From: Ectobius pallidus
Taxonomy: Eukaryota; Arthropoda; Insecta; Blattodea; Ectobiidae
Direction of reading: 5' to 3'
Assembly: GCA_964059195.1 (NCBI GenBank)
Contig: CAXKWD010000001.1
Location: 122,117,392 to 122,181,391 of the forward strand
Length of the DNA stretch: 64,000 nt
Of the stretch, positions 23,401 to 34,282 are shown one piece after another. The first letter of the stretch is position 1. Each line of letters opens with the position of its first letter. The notes below the pieces were generated by a model. That model did no database searches. It worked only from the letters and a program-made list of their open reading frames with translations, and was not told the origin of the DNA. The position numbers were made by a program, and so were the translations under genes.

Positions 23401-24284
23401 CCCAGGCGGCTTGGGTCGCTTAAATGTCCCTATAAGGGAGAGATGAAACTCAGGTAAAGAAAGAAAGAAATAATAATAAATAATAATAATAATTATTAGA
23501 CCGAGCGAGGGGAGACCCTGTTTCAACTCGACCGTTCGGCATCTGTTTACTTTAACTTTGTTTAAATTATGTAGTCACATTCAATTTTCTATTTTCTTCC
23601 AATTTTACAAGAAGGCTCCTTGCAGTCATTAAAAGCCACATGTACGAATTTTTATTTTTATTCCATTTCCAGATTATGCCCACTTTAATAGTTCTATTTC
23701 ATGTATTCATAAATTATTTTTAAAGTCTTATGAGCCGGATTTACAAGATAACGTAAACTATTCACTACTGATCAACTTTCTGCATTTTCTTTTTTAAAAT
23801 GTCATTGGTATTCTTTGTCTTGAAAAAGCAATAAATAATTAAGTCGACTCCTTCCGCAAATTTGATTTACAGAACACTGGAAATACTACATAATCATTTA
23901 AGAGCATAAAAAACAAATGTAGTTTTATGGTAAGTGCGATTTAGAACAAGATAAAATAACGAAACAGTAAAATGTTTTGGTAATTTTTATAATTAATTAA
24001 TTTTTTTAAGAAAAGTATTTGATGGTACAAAGAAAACCTAAGCTTTTCAGTGGAGGTATACTACACTAGATGTTTTCATACTCCTAACATAAAAACTAGA
24101 GGTCTTAACATTTTGAAAACATATTTTTTAAATTTATTTATAATTGAATTTTATACAATACAAGACCACCCGAATGAGAAAATGCTCGTGCTAGGGCAGA
24201 GTTCAGCCATTTACATTACAAAATTAGTACACAAATGCAAATACATAAAGAAAATATAACTAATTTTAAGTCAATACCTATGAA
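23401..24284. other. No supported gene
   Basis: AT-rich DNA. The 69-codon frame at 24050-24259 has no recognised domain. Confidence 0.5.
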
Positions 24285-24310
24285 AATAATAATAATAATA
24301 ATAATAATAA
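24285..24310. repeat. (AAT)n microsatellite
   Basis: About 8 AAT units. Confidence 0.95.
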
Positions 24311-24408
24311 AGAAAGTACAGAAAAAATAAAAAGAAAAAAGAAAAGTGGGAAGAACAAAATTGAAATCCTGAGTTATAACAAGTAAAATGGTTCCTTAAT
24401 TGTCTACC

Positions 24409-24461
24409 AATTACAGAGTGAAGTAAAAATTACAGAGTGAAGTAAAAATTACAGAGTGAAG
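24409..24461 (+). repeat. 19-bp tandem repeat, three units
   Basis: AATTACAGAGTGAAGTAAA is repeated nearly three times head to tail. Confidence 0.95.
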
Positions 24462-24918
24462 TGACGCGTTTAAGGCTAGAATGCATAAAGAAAAATCAAT
24501 TTAAATATTTCCATGAAAATAAAAGTGATGTTTTCAAATGTCTAAATTATGCAATTCTTGCCACGGACCGTAGCGTCCCGAAACTCCACAGATAATAAAT
24601 AAAAAAGATTGATTTCCCCACTTAAAATAATCAAATACTCGGGAATAAATACATTAAAAAAACTCCCCACTGAATGAAAATACTCCGGCCTTCAATACAG
24701 ATACGGTACGTTACTCTCGGAAGTTCGTTTTCTTTGAGGTTTCCAACGGATGTTGTAGATGTTGTAATATTATTACAAGTTATAAAGTTACATTACATAT
24801 ACACTGGAACTAATGCCAGATAAACCATGACTAACAATAAAATGTGGCACTATCAGCCGTTTCCTGAAGAGGTCATGTGATATCGCTCTACCTTGTGACT
24901 GGTCACGCCGCTGAACTC

Positions 24919-25081
24919 GCTACGTCACCGCTACTTATAAACATGATTGAGGAAGAGGAAACCGATAAGAATTAAACACGTTCTTAACAGTTAATCATCA
25001 AACTACAAGGAGTTGTACTTTGCGATGAAAGTGGGTAATCTTTCACAGGTGCGTTTCGAAGCACTTTTATCTTCCAAGTAA
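24919..25081 (+). promoter_or_regulatory. Possible promoter and short first exon
   Basis: CTACGTCACCG (24920-24930, containing a TACGTCA CRE-like core) precedes TTATAAA (24935-24941). About 85 bp downstream an ATG (25025) opens 18 codons that contain CAGGTGCGT (25046-25054), a plausible splice donor. These are short motifs that can occur by chance, and I could not find a matching downstream exon before the LINE insertion. Treat as a lead only. Confidence 0.2.
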
Positions 25082-25683
25082 GAAACCACAAACCATTATA
25101 GTCCTAATCTATGAGCTTAGTATAATGATTGCTACGACCATGAAAATAATGACAAAATTGTGTTGTTATATATCACAAATGAAACATAAAATCTCGTTTC
25201 AGTAATGGTAAATTGCTATGAGACGAATATTATTCCTGTGTTTAAAAAGCATGTAAATTAAGGCGCACCGTTATGGTAAGATTGATAGTTAAGCAGGGAA
25301 TGTTGTATTACCCAATAAAAAGCATACACATCTGATTTGTTGATAAACTGTAATAGCCTATGCCTTCCTTAGGATTTTCTTTCGAAATCTTTTCTATGAT
25401 CTAATCTAACATAAGGTTTTCTTTCTTATCCTCTTATTTTATTTTTTACATTAATCGTATTTTTCTATACTATTACTTATTATAAGTTAATAAACTCTTA
25501 AATAGGCTATTTGTAGTATGTTAAGTTAATATTATTATTGATTATTGTTGATTATTGATTCATTATTGATTGTAGTATGTTAATACCATTATTGTTTATT
25601 GTTGTTATATTTATCATTATTACTAGCATAACTTTTTCAATAATTCACGATTATTATTGTGCTGTATGTATAGATACTTCTTC

Positions 25684-25694
25684 AATGCTCCGGG
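25684..25694. repeat. Target-site duplication, left copy
   Basis: AATGCTCCGGG here is repeated at 30262-30272 directly after the LINE poly(A) tail. The leading As are shared with the tail. Confidence 0.9.
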
Positions 25695-26036
25695 GATTGA
25701 AGGAGGCCATGGTTTTTCAGTTGGTTTCAATTGTGGAATGTGCTGTGTTATTATATAGGTTTTTCCTGTATATAAAGGTTTGAAATTTATATTCGTGATT
25801 GTAAAGTGTTGCTTTTCTACTGGTTTCAATGTGTGAGTGTTTGCAATAACTTTCTTGTGGGTTAAAGACTGTTTTCATTAATTTTAGTGTTGATATTTTT
25901 CCATATATTTTTCTTGTTTGTGGAGTAAAGGCCTCCTAAAGAGACTGATTGTTGAAGACATTGCCTACTGTGTTGGTAGCAGTAGGTAATAAAAATAAAT
26001 ACCATACGCCATAAGGCAGTGAACTCCGCCACAATA
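25695..26036 (+). promoter_or_regulatory. Jockey element 5' UTR / internal promoter region
   Basis: The transcript leader of the LINE lies between the left target duplication and the first ORF1 ATG. Jockey-type elements carry an internal pol II promoter in this region; I cannot point to a specific core element. A microsatellite-like TTATTGATTA stretch just upstream (25530-25570) belongs to the host flank. Confidence 0.5.
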
Positions 26037-27422
26037 ATGTTGAAAGCAAATACATCTGACAATACTCAAATGGAAGAAACTCGCGCTATGAGCAATCATT
26101 ACATTCGTGCTCCAAAATTTACTTATAATGCAAATGTAACAAATCCCAACAGTCTGGAATTGCATACCGATGATTCAAGTGAATATGAAATGAATCAAGA
26201 CATGGATAGTGAGTTACATCATGAAAATCCTCATTCACCAAATTCAGCTTCAAAGCGCTTGTGCACTGCTCCTACAATGCACTCGAGCTCACTGCCAGAC
26301 GAACAATGGCAACAGGATAAGGTCCCACACTCCAAAGGCCATAGGAGAAATTTAGCTGATACCTCAAATGTAAACTATACAGTACCAGTTTCAAATAGAT
26401 TTTCCTCACTGACTGATGACTCAGCACAAGATGATAACACAAACAGTAGGCCTACACTGGAAGTACGCATACCAAAACCAGAACCTATTTTTGTAACAGG
26501 TATTGTTAATATACAAGAATTCAAGAAAGTAATGAGTGGCATAGTTGCCAATGACAAATATACACTGACTACATTGAGAGCAGGGCATCTCGTCAAACTG
26601 ATGCCAATAGATATAGAAAGCTATAAAATAATAAGAGAATGTTTCCTGAAAAACGACATTAGTCATTATACGTACCAGTTAAAACATGAGCGTGCTTACC
26701 GAGTAGTTCTCAGAGGTATGCATCACAGTGAAGATGTAAATATTATAAAAGAGGAACTAAAGGCACTAGGCCATGTAGTCAGGAACATTACTAACGTACT
26801 ACATAGAGTAACAAAAGAGCCTCTGCCTCTCTTTTTCATTGACTTGGAACCTGCACCCAACAACAAGACAATATTTGATATAAAGCACTTATTTCATACT
26901 TTGGTAACATTTGAACCCCCTTACAAAAAACGTGAAATTGTGCAATGCAAGAGATGTCAACGGTTTGGACATACAAAAAATCACTGCAATCGGCCGTTTA
27001 GGTGCGTCAAGTGCGGCGAAGATCACCCAACAACAACTTGCCGTAAAAAACCCGAAACTCCACCAATTTGTGTAAATTGTAGTGAGAACCATCCAGCCAG
27101 TTACAGAGGATGTAAAACTTATAGGGAATATAAACAAAAGACATTTGAACCACTGAGGGAAAAAACCGTGTCCAAACAACCTCTAACAACAACGGTAACG
27201 CAAGTTCCAACTAATGAACATCCGAGTACCACTACTTCAGACAAAACTTATGTAGAAGCTGTTAAGGGAAGTTCTCAGTGGCAAGAGCCACAGCAGTCAA
27301 TTAACATCATCACTGCAATGGAACAAATGTTCTCTAGGTTTGAAAAAACCATAGAGAAAGTTATTGATAAAATGATGGATCGCATGTTCGATCTAATCAA
27401 AGCCATCGCCAATGGAAAATAA
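26037..27422 (+). CDS. Jockey-type ORF1 protein (gag-like, CCHC knuckles)
   Basis: The 461-residue nucleic-acid-binding protein encoded by the LINE should coat element RNA and help reverse transcription. The first ATG of the frame is at 26037; the frame is open upstream to 26019 without an ATG. The N-terminal ~150 residues are Ser/Asn/Asp-rich and probably disordered. The middle (about 155-300) resembles the RNA-binding region common before zinc knuckles in Jockey ORF1. Three knuckles follow: CKRCQRFGHTKNHC (304-317), CVKCGEDHPTTTC (323-335) and CVNCSENHPASYRGC (345-359). A low-complexity Thr-rich linker and a short helical C-terminus (MEQMFSRFEKTIEKVIDKMM) may assist multimerisation. The stop lies inside the start of ORF2. 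No break was seen. Confidence 0.92.
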   Translation: MLKANTSDNTQMEETRAMSNHYIRAPKFTYNANVTNPNSLELHTDDSSEYEMNQDMDSELHHENPHSPNSASKRLCTAPTMHSSSLPDEQWQQDKVPHSKGHRRNLADTSNVNYTVPVSNRFSSLTDDSAQDDNTNSRPTLEVRIPKPEPIFVTGIVNIQEFKKVMSGIVANDKYTLTTLRAGHLVKLMPIDIESYKIIRECFLKNDISHYTYQLKHERAYRVVLRGMHHSEDVNIIKEELKALGHVVRNITNVLHRVTKEPLPLFFIDLEPAPNNKTIFDIKHLFHTLVTFEPPYKKREIVQCKRCQRFGHTKNHCNRPFRCVKCGEDHPTTTCRKKPETPPICVNCSENHPASYRGCKTYREYKQKTFEPLREKTVSKQPLTTTVTQVPTNEHPSTTTSDKTYVEAVKGSSQWQEPQQSINIITAMEQMFSRFEKTIEKVIDKMMDRMFDLIKAIANGK

Positions 27423-30111
27423 AATGGCTAAAACTCTAAATATTTCCTCTTGGAATGCCAACGGCTTGTCTGAACGTAGACAAGAATTAGAATTATTTAT
27501 AAAAATGAACAAAATTGATATAACACTCATTTCAGAAACAAGATTTACAGAGAAAAACTATGCTAGATTTCGAGGATATGTTACCTATACAACAAACCAT
27601 CCTTCAGGAAATGCCCATGGTGGTACGGCAATCATAATTAAAAATTCTATTAGACATTACGAATTGCCTAAACATTGTCAAGATTTCCTGCAAGCTACTA
27701 GCATAAAAGTTGATACTGCTCTCGGGCCAATAACTATTTCTTCTACTTATTGTCCACCTAAACATAAAATCAATTCCCAGGAATTTGAAAACTTCTTTAG
27801 AACTTTGGGTTCAAAATTTGTAGCAGGTGGAGATTGGAATGCAAAACACACTCACTGGGGATCACGACTGATCACAACCCGTGGAAGACAGCTGTATCGT
27901 GCAATCACTAATAATAATTTAGAAATCTTATCTACTGGTGAACCCACTTACTGGCCTTCTGATACAAGTAAAATACCAGATCTATTGGACTTTTTCATAA
28001 CAAAGGGTATTTCACAGAATTATCTGCACATAGAATCCCTTTTTGATTTATCGTCTGATCATTCTCCAGTTATGATGTCATTGAACGCAGAAGTAATACT
28101 CAGGCAGAGACCTCTCACTCTCTGCAATAGACGAACTGATTGGGAGTCTTTCCGAGATATCTTACAAGAAAGAATCACATTGAAAATCAGTCTCAAAACA
28201 TCTGAAGAAATAGAAGACGCAGTAAGCAATTTAACAAAGTCGATTCAATCTGCTGCATGGGAAGCCACTCCAAATTTAAATCTAAAACTGCCTCCTGTAA
28301 ATCAGTACCCATCATGTGTTAAAGAAAAAATAGAAGAACGTCGTAAGTTAAGAAGAATATGGCAGAACCACAGATATCCTGAAGATAAAAGGCGATTCAA
28401 CAGAGCTTCCCAAGAACTAAAAAGGCTCATACAAACAATGAAAAACCAATCCATCCAAGAATATCTGGAAAATCTAACGCCTCTCGAAGCTAGTGATTAT
28501 TCTTTATGGAGAGCTACAAAGAAATTGAAAAGACCTACAGACCCCATACCACCAATTAATAAAGAAGATGGCACTTGGGCTAGAAGCTGTGATGAAAAAG
28601 CTATGTTATTTGTCACCCATTTATCACAAGTATTCCAGCCATTTCCTTCAATGGCACAAGACGATGAGACTGAGATAGATCAGTACCTTCAAGCCCCTTT
28701 CCAAATGTCTCTACCGATTCAGTCAGTATCTCCAAGAGAGGTCAGAAAAACTATAGAAAATAATTTGAATCCTAATAAGGCTCCTGGTTATGATCTAATA
28801 ACTGGTCGTATCTTGAAAGAACTGCCATATAAAGCTATGATTTTTATTGCATTCGTATTTAATGCAATAATAAGGTCGGGGTACTATCCAGGAGCTTGGA
28901 AAATATCACAAATTATCCTCATCCATAAAGCAGGAAAACCTCCAAATGAAGTTAAATCTTACAGACCTATAAGTTTATTGCCTGTTATTTCTAAATTGTT
29001 TGAGAAAATACTCCTGGCCAGACTTAAACCACTCCTTACTGACATAATTCCCGACCATCAATTTGGATTTCAAGCACAGCACTCAACCATAGAACAAGTG
29101 CATAGAGTAACAGATGTCATTCACAATGCATTTGAAAATAAAGAATACTGTTCAGCAGCATTTCTTGATGTTAGCCAAGCTTTTGATAAAGTATGGCATA
29201 CTGGATTGCTATTCAAAATAAAAAAGTTCTTACCCCATTCTTTTTATAGTATTCTGCAATCATACCTAGAAAAAAGATTCTTTCAAGTTAAATTTGAAGA
29301 CAGCCTATCGGATCTTTACCCTATCAACTCTGGAATTCCACAAGGAAGTGTCCTTGGTCCTATGTTGTATTTACTGTACACTGCAGATTTGCCCATAGAT
29401 GTACCGACAACTATAGCCACTTTTGCTGATGATACAGCAGTTTTAGCAGTCCATGAAGATTTAACCACAGCGTCACAACACATACAAGATTACCTAATTA
29501 AATTGGAGACTTGGTTTAAAAAATGGAGAATAAAAATTAATGAAGATAAGAGTCTACATGTAACTTTCACGTTAAGACGAGGCACTTGCCCTCCAGTAAG
29601 AATCAATGGTAAGACTCTACCTCAGTCAGAAGAAGTTAAATATTTGGGTATCCATCTTGATCGTCGTTTGACCTGGAAAAAGCATATAAGTACCAAACGC
29701 AAACAACTAAATCTAAAATTCAGCAAATTGTATTGGCTCCTAGGACCCAAGTCAGAGTTGTTAACTACGAACAAACTTCTAATTTACAAATGTATCCTTA
29801 AACCAATATGGACATATGGAATTCAACTTTGGGGTACATCAAGCAACTCCAACATAGAAATTCTAGAACGTTTCCAATCCAAAACGATACGAACTATTGG
29901 TAAAATTCCCTGGTACATCAGTAACAAATATATTTATCAAGATCTTGAAATACCAACAGTAAAACAGGAAATAAGTAAATACAGTATGACCTACCAGAAT
30001 CGTCTAAACAAACACCCCAATTCATATGCAGTGAATCTCCTGAACAATGGGACAAACACGTGTAGGCTCAATAGAAATAGAGTTTTGGACTTGATCTACA
30101 GATTTAATTAA
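27412..30111 (+). CDS. Jockey-type ORF2: AP endonuclease-reverse transcriptase
   Basis: An 899-residue enzyme for target-primed reverse transcription. The N-terminal AP-endonuclease domain (about 8-225) shows WNANG (N15/N17), SETR (E42), STY (Y113), GGDWNAKH (D141, N143) and SSDHSP (D216, H217), the full catalytic set. The reverse-transcriptase domain (about 440-730) shows NKAPGYD, YRPISLLP, QFGFQ, FLDVSQAFDKVWH (motif A), GIPQGSVLGP (motif B) and FADD at 671-674 (motif C, in place of YxDD), then a KYLGIHLDR-type thumb region. The C-terminus has the tryptophan-containing YGIQLWG region and no RNase H. The start at 27412 overlaps ORF1 by 11 nt in the +1 frame; a second in-frame ATG is at 27424. 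No stop or frameshift was seen. Confidence 0.95.
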   Translation: MENKMAKTLNISSWNANGLSERRQELELFIKMNKIDITLISETRFTEKNYARFRGYVTYTTNHPSGNAHGGTAIIIKNSIRHYELPKHCQDFLQATSIKVDTALGPITISSTYCPPKHKINSQEFENFFRTLGSKFVAGGDWNAKHTHWGSRLITTRGRQLYRAITNNNLEILSTGEPTYWPSDTSKIPDLLDFFITKGISQNYLHIESLFDLSSDHSPVMMSLNAEVILRQRPLTLCNRRTDWESFRDILQERITLKISLKTSEEIEDAVSNLTKSIQSAAWEATPNLNLKLPPVNQYPSCVKEKIEERRKLRRIWQNHRYPEDKRRFNRASQELKRLIQTMKNQSIQEYLENLTPLEASDYSLWRATKKLKRPTDPIPPINKEDGTWARSCDEKAMLFVTHLSQVFQPFPSMAQDDETEIDQYLQAPFQMSLPIQSVSPREVRKTIENNLNPNKAPGYDLITGRILKELPYKAMIFIAFVFNAIIRSGYYPGAWKISQIILIHKAGKPPNEVKSYRPISLLPVISKLFEKILLARLKPLLTDIIPDHQFGFQAQHSTIEQVHRVTDVIHNAFENKEYCSAAFLDVSQAFDKVWHTGLLFKIKKFLPHSFYSILQSYLEKRFFQVKFEDSLSDLYPINSGIPQGSVLGPMLYLLYTADLPIDVPTTIATFADDTAVLAVHEDLTTASQHIQDYLIKLETWFKKWRIKINEDKSLHVTFTLRRGTCPPVRINGKTLPQSEEVKYLGIHLDRRLTWKKHISTKRKQLNLKFSKLYWLLGPKSELLTTNKLLIYKCILKPIWTYGIQLWGTSSNSNIEILERFQSKTIRTIGKIPWYISNKYIYQDLEIPTVKQEISKYSMTYQNRLNKHPNSYAVNLLNNGTNTCRLNRNRVLDLIYRFN

Positions 30112-30263
30112 ATGTCAAACAAATTTGTTATGTTATACAAATATTAGCCACTGGGCTATATTTGTAACATGTTCATTCTTGCATCATTATTACTTATTGT
30201 TCATTATAGAACAGATTGTAATGTTGAAGAAAGGTTATTAAAAAAAAAAAAAAAAAAAAAAAA
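30112..30263 (+). other. LINE 3' UTR and poly(A) tail
   Basis: AT-rich trailer ending in about 24 As (30240-30263), the product of target-primed reverse transcription. The tail runs directly into the right copy of the target duplication (30262-30272). Confidence 0.9.
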
Positions 30264-30272
30264 TGCTCCGGG

Positions 30273-30919
30273 AATAATGAATAGTATAAATCATCGTCGT
30301 TACGGCAGAAGGCACTAACTCCAAAAATGACCATTTTAAGGTATATAAACTATTACATTAATTACGACGCAGGGACGACGACGAATTGATGGTTCTTATT
30401 TTACTCTGCTTCTACGATTGTTATGCATTTCCTTAGTGGACTTTTGCTGGAAGTAGTGCATATTAGAATAAATTTGTAATATCTGTAAGGTTTAAACTTT
30501 AGATGAGTCTTTTTTGCTTTTGACGTTTTTGAATGCATTTTCTTTTATTGTCCATGTTGTAATGATTATTATTATTTCCATTATTTTTAACATTAAACTT
30601 CAACATAATTCTAGTGTGTAAGCAGGAAATGTTAAAACTCCAATATTCTTAAAAATACCTTATCATAGGTAACCCCACGAGAGTTTACGAATTTATCTGA
30701 TGAAACTCGTAAACTCGAGTTGGATTTATTAAGGCTATTCCATGAATACAAATGTAACGGAATATACAAATAATAATTACTTTCGTGCTTTGTTATATAA
30801 AAACAAAACTAACAAATGCGAGGTCACGGCATACTATGAATCAACCAAGCCTGAATCGATTCGAGTTACCATATTGTGGTCAGTGCTCCAATGGTGCATA
30901 TAAAACATAGGCCTACAGT
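30273..30919. other. No supported gene
   Basis: Host flank of the LINE. AT-rich, with one TAGGCCTA (30908). Confidence 0.5.
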
Positions 30920-31074
30920 ATTTTTCAAATGAGAAGCCAATTTCTTCACCGCCAATCACGTGTACGAGCTAATGAGGTACCGCTTGCCTTCCCTCCGTCT
31001 CGCCGTCTCTGATTGGACCGCGTATCTAAGCAGGAGAAGGAAGAAACGGCTTGTCATCTGCAAAACACTGTAGT
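30920..31074 (-). repeat. Dispersed repeat, inverted copy of 8798-8970
   Basis: On the minus strand this follows the order of the 8.8-kb copy: a CAGTGTTTTGCAGATGACAA block, then a CGGTCCAATCAGAGACGGCG core, then a GAAGCGTTTTC/CTCATTTGAA-like end. The minus-strand frame at 30956-31159 is an artefact. Confidence 0.7.
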
Positions 31075-32664
31075 TACCTAATTCAGGTAAGCTAACAGAA
31101 GACCAGAATAAAAGAACACGAACTGGCTTGCACCGAACCGAAATTGTGTTTTTAACCAATGTACATTAATATTATTTCAATTTCCAAACAAGTTATGTTG
31201 TATTTTATCAGATAAAATCGCATCCTGTAATTAATAGCAAGCATTTTATAAGATAAACGATCGTGATTGGTCTATATCCGAGGAATTGCTAAACATTATT
31301 GGTCAATATCAAACACGCGGCGTATGAGTGTAATATTCACTGTAATTTAATTACATAAGTAATGCAATTAGTAATTTCACTCTCTACATTAATGAAATGT
31401 TTGACCAAAGTTTTGGCCTACCTATTTGTTACACCCTGCATAAGAATAATTTAAAAATTGAATTTAACCGCTGGATCAAAATTCAGTCTTTAAAAGACGA
31501 ACGTCTTATAGAACGAAACGTTTTCGGAGCAGGCTATTAGAAAAACTTGTTCATACTCTAGGTATTCTAAATAAGTCCGTATGTACAATGTTGTTATTGA
31601 AAATCAAAATCAAAATGTAAGATATCAGTATAATGGAGTAAATACGTTGAAAGTGCAGAGTTACAAGCAGTAGAACTTTTAAAAAATGAACAACACTATT
31701 TCTATTTAGAAGGAAAAGAAAGAACTGACCTTTACTGTAGTGCCTATATTTTGAAAAGATGTATGGTCTGACATTGTAGGTAAATTTTAAATACAATGGA
31801 GTACATCTGTATATTCACCATTGATACTGTTACACACAGTTTTATAATTTCCATTTCGTTAGAATGGAACGTTTTTCCTGTGTTTTGATATCTGTGGCTG
31901 TGAAAAGAAGACATGTTTGAATAAATGGGAGCATTTTGTATCTCTATTTATAAAACAGAAGCAACTAACAGCGCCTGAGGTTAAATCCACACTTAACTTA
32001 ATTGACACGATTGATAAACAAGTTTGTTTTGTAAAAGTGAACAACATCTCGGTTTATCATGTTCCTGCCTCCTCAGTTGTGCTAGACGGGAGGAAGAGGA
32101 AATACAGATGTCGCATTTATTGTGTCCAAGGATCTATCTCTGCATACAATGTAGCCCTGACCTATACATACTAGGCTATATGAATACGACGTGTATGAGG
32201 ACCAACAGTTGATAAACAAAGCTACTATAAATGAACTTATAATAGAAACAATAGCAGATATTTACGGTGTTTTATTCTATTGTGATTCGTAAATTTAAGA
32301 ACGAAAATAATTTTATTTCGCTTGTGATTAGAATAGTAATTGAATTTTTTTTTAGTAATTTCGTATTGATGGGGAATTCAGGCTCTTTTGTTTAGCAGAA
32401 ATTTGTTAAAAAGAAAACACTTTTTCAAACAGTTGAAGATTCCAGAAACACTTGTAGAAAAGGATAAATCGTGACATACTTATAATAAAATGAATATTCC
32501 TCTTGAAGTGATTGAAAAAGCAAGTACTAACTAATTATGAAAATTATTACGCTATGGTAAAAAAAATCGCTGGAGTTTAATGAATTGAGAGAAAGGAAGG
32601 CCGCGGGTATTGTTGTAAAATAATGAAACTGTTGTATTGAATTTCGTTTGTATTTTGTCAAAAA
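31075..32664. other. No supported gene
   Basis: AT-rich DNA. Overlapping short frames at 31859-32212 have no recognisable domain. Near 31410-31440, a TTGTTACACCCTGCATA stretch matches in reverse complement the repeat end at about 63010-63035. Confidence 0.45.
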
Positions 32665-32668
32665 CACC

Positions 32669-33896
32669 TGAGACGATTGCTATTTTGCAATTGAATTACT
32701 CCACCCATATAATTATAATGAACAAAATAAGTTTATTATATAAACTTATTAATTAGAATAATAACATAAATATTAATCAATTATAGCTTTGCATTTCTAA
32801 TAACATTATAGGAATAAGTTAAATTCACTAAAATTATCTGAACAAGTTACAGCAGAAAGGGAATAAGAACATAATATTTGCAATATCATGTTCCGGCTGG
32901 ACTTGTGTGAATATTGAAACGAGACAGATTTCCCGGAACGTAAGAATAGGCTTAAGAACTATACTAAAGGATCTCAGTGGGGTGTAGGAGACAGTCATTC
33001 ATCACGAAACTCACTGCTATTGAACTAAAAACGTAGAGAAAGAAGAGCTTACTGGCTCTATTGAAATTTAAAGACTTAGTAAGTGGGAAAGTTCTTACTC
33101 TATGGCGCTTCGGGGAATCTAGCTTCATTTCTGGTTACTGACAGCGTGGGCAAGTACTGCCATCCACGTGTGTTAGCGTCTATGCTGGGTAAGGAGCATA
33201 GCCAATGAAATAAGGGTTTGTATCTGAAGATTCTGATACACAATGTAATTTGCTGTAAACATAGCTATTAGAGGCTAAAAGAAATACAAGGCGTATTGGA
33301 CTTTGAACGATGAGAAGTGGGGACACGCAGGAATTGGTATCGACACTCTCTCGTCTACGCTCTAAGTGAGTGGAGGCGATCTTCTCAGCATCTAGCTTCC
33401 GACTTAATAGAAGTCGGGAAGCTATTAATATTCTTCGGTCAGTAAATGATTTAAGTATCATTTACTGCAGTATTATTTAAATCTACGAATATATTCAGGT
33501 TTGAGGTACGGCTTAATTACAGCTGAGTACCAACTTAAATTCAGTGTGTATCAAACTGTAAGTACCAGTGAATCAACGACTTTACAAGGCATTCTTGTGA
33601 ATACGCGAGGTTAGGGAGAAAGACACCTTAATAGCGAAATCCACTCATCTGAAGTCGAAGTTCACATACGACGAATATTCTATAAAAAGCCTATTAACTG
33701 TTCTGTAATTATATTAAAATAAACAACACTCATACCAGTTAACCAGGGAGTCTTAATTGCATAAGAATATAAAGTAGACTGTTTCTAAGAGCTATAAATA
33801 CCCAGATTGTGCCCCCGATGATACTGAAGATAACCTCTGCTCTGACTGTAGCGACACCGTGGCTGTAATTGGTTTTGCAACCCGCGAACCGTTACA
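32669..33896 (+). repeat. 5' LTR
   Basis: 1,228 bp beginning TGAGACGATTG and ending CCGTTACA, repeated at 38100-39327 with a constant offset of 5,431. TATA-like motifs are TATAAAAAG (33681-33689) and TATAAATA (33793-33800). AATAAA occurs at 33718-33723. Which TATA and poly(A) signal define U3/R/U5 cannot be decided here. Confidence 0.93.
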
Positions 33897-34282
33897 TACG
33901 TGGCTTACCCAATCGATGGGGCTTGAAAAGACTCGAAGCTAAATTGTGTTGAATCAGAATATTTTAAAGTAAAACAATAACTGTTACACGCATCATTAAG
34001 TAGAGACTACAGACATTGCAACGAATAACGGGATAGATAAATTCAAGATCCGAGTAAGAAGAATCAGGAGTGGGCAGACCGAAGATAGAATACCGGAGCA
34101 GCAGTAAAAAGCCTTGTAAAAATATAGTTTATAAGAGGGTATTATTGCTAGCTATAAGAGGGTATTATATGTATTTTGTGTTCTGTGAAGGGTATGATTT
34201 ATATGTATGTAAAGGTGAGTGAGCATGTTTTCTATATATTGAGTGATCCCAGTGCAATAAATAAAGCTAGGGTTGTGTAGAG
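33897..34282 (+). promoter_or_regulatory. Gypsy-like leader with candidate primer-binding site
   Basis: Four bases after the LTR, TGGCTTACCCAATCG begins (33901). Starting with TGG, it could pair with the 3' CCA end of a tRNA primer. I could not match it to a specific tRNA. A direct GCTATAAGAGGGTATTAT-type duplication occurs near 34131-34168. The leader contains no ORF of note. Confidence 0.45.

Larger units (their letters stand above)
25695..30261 (+). mobile_element. Complete Jockey-clade non-LTR retrotransposon
   Basis: The ~4.57-kb element has a ~340-bp 5' UTR, ORF1, ORF2, a ~130-bp 3' UTR and a poly(A) run of about 24 (30240-30263). It is bounded by an 11-bp target duplication. Both ORFs are open. 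ORF1 with three CCHC knuckles plus ORF2 with endonuclease and reverse transcriptase but no RNase H or ligase-type C-terminus is the Jockey-type plan. The insertion joins a sequence reading ...CTTCAATGCTCCGGG|AATAATGAAT.... It looks full length and young, and may be competent. Confidence 0.92.

Noticed and set aside
23192..23526. Poly-Asn and poly-Leu/Ile frames
   Set aside because: Translations of an AAT/GAT microsatellite on both strands.
26019..26036. ORF1 start at 26019
   Set aside because: The codon there is GTG; the first ATG of the frame is 26037, the likely eukaryotic start.
33180..33461. 93-codon minus frame repeated at 38611-38892
   Set aside because: It lies in the LTRs; its duplication is explained by LTR identity and it has no domain.
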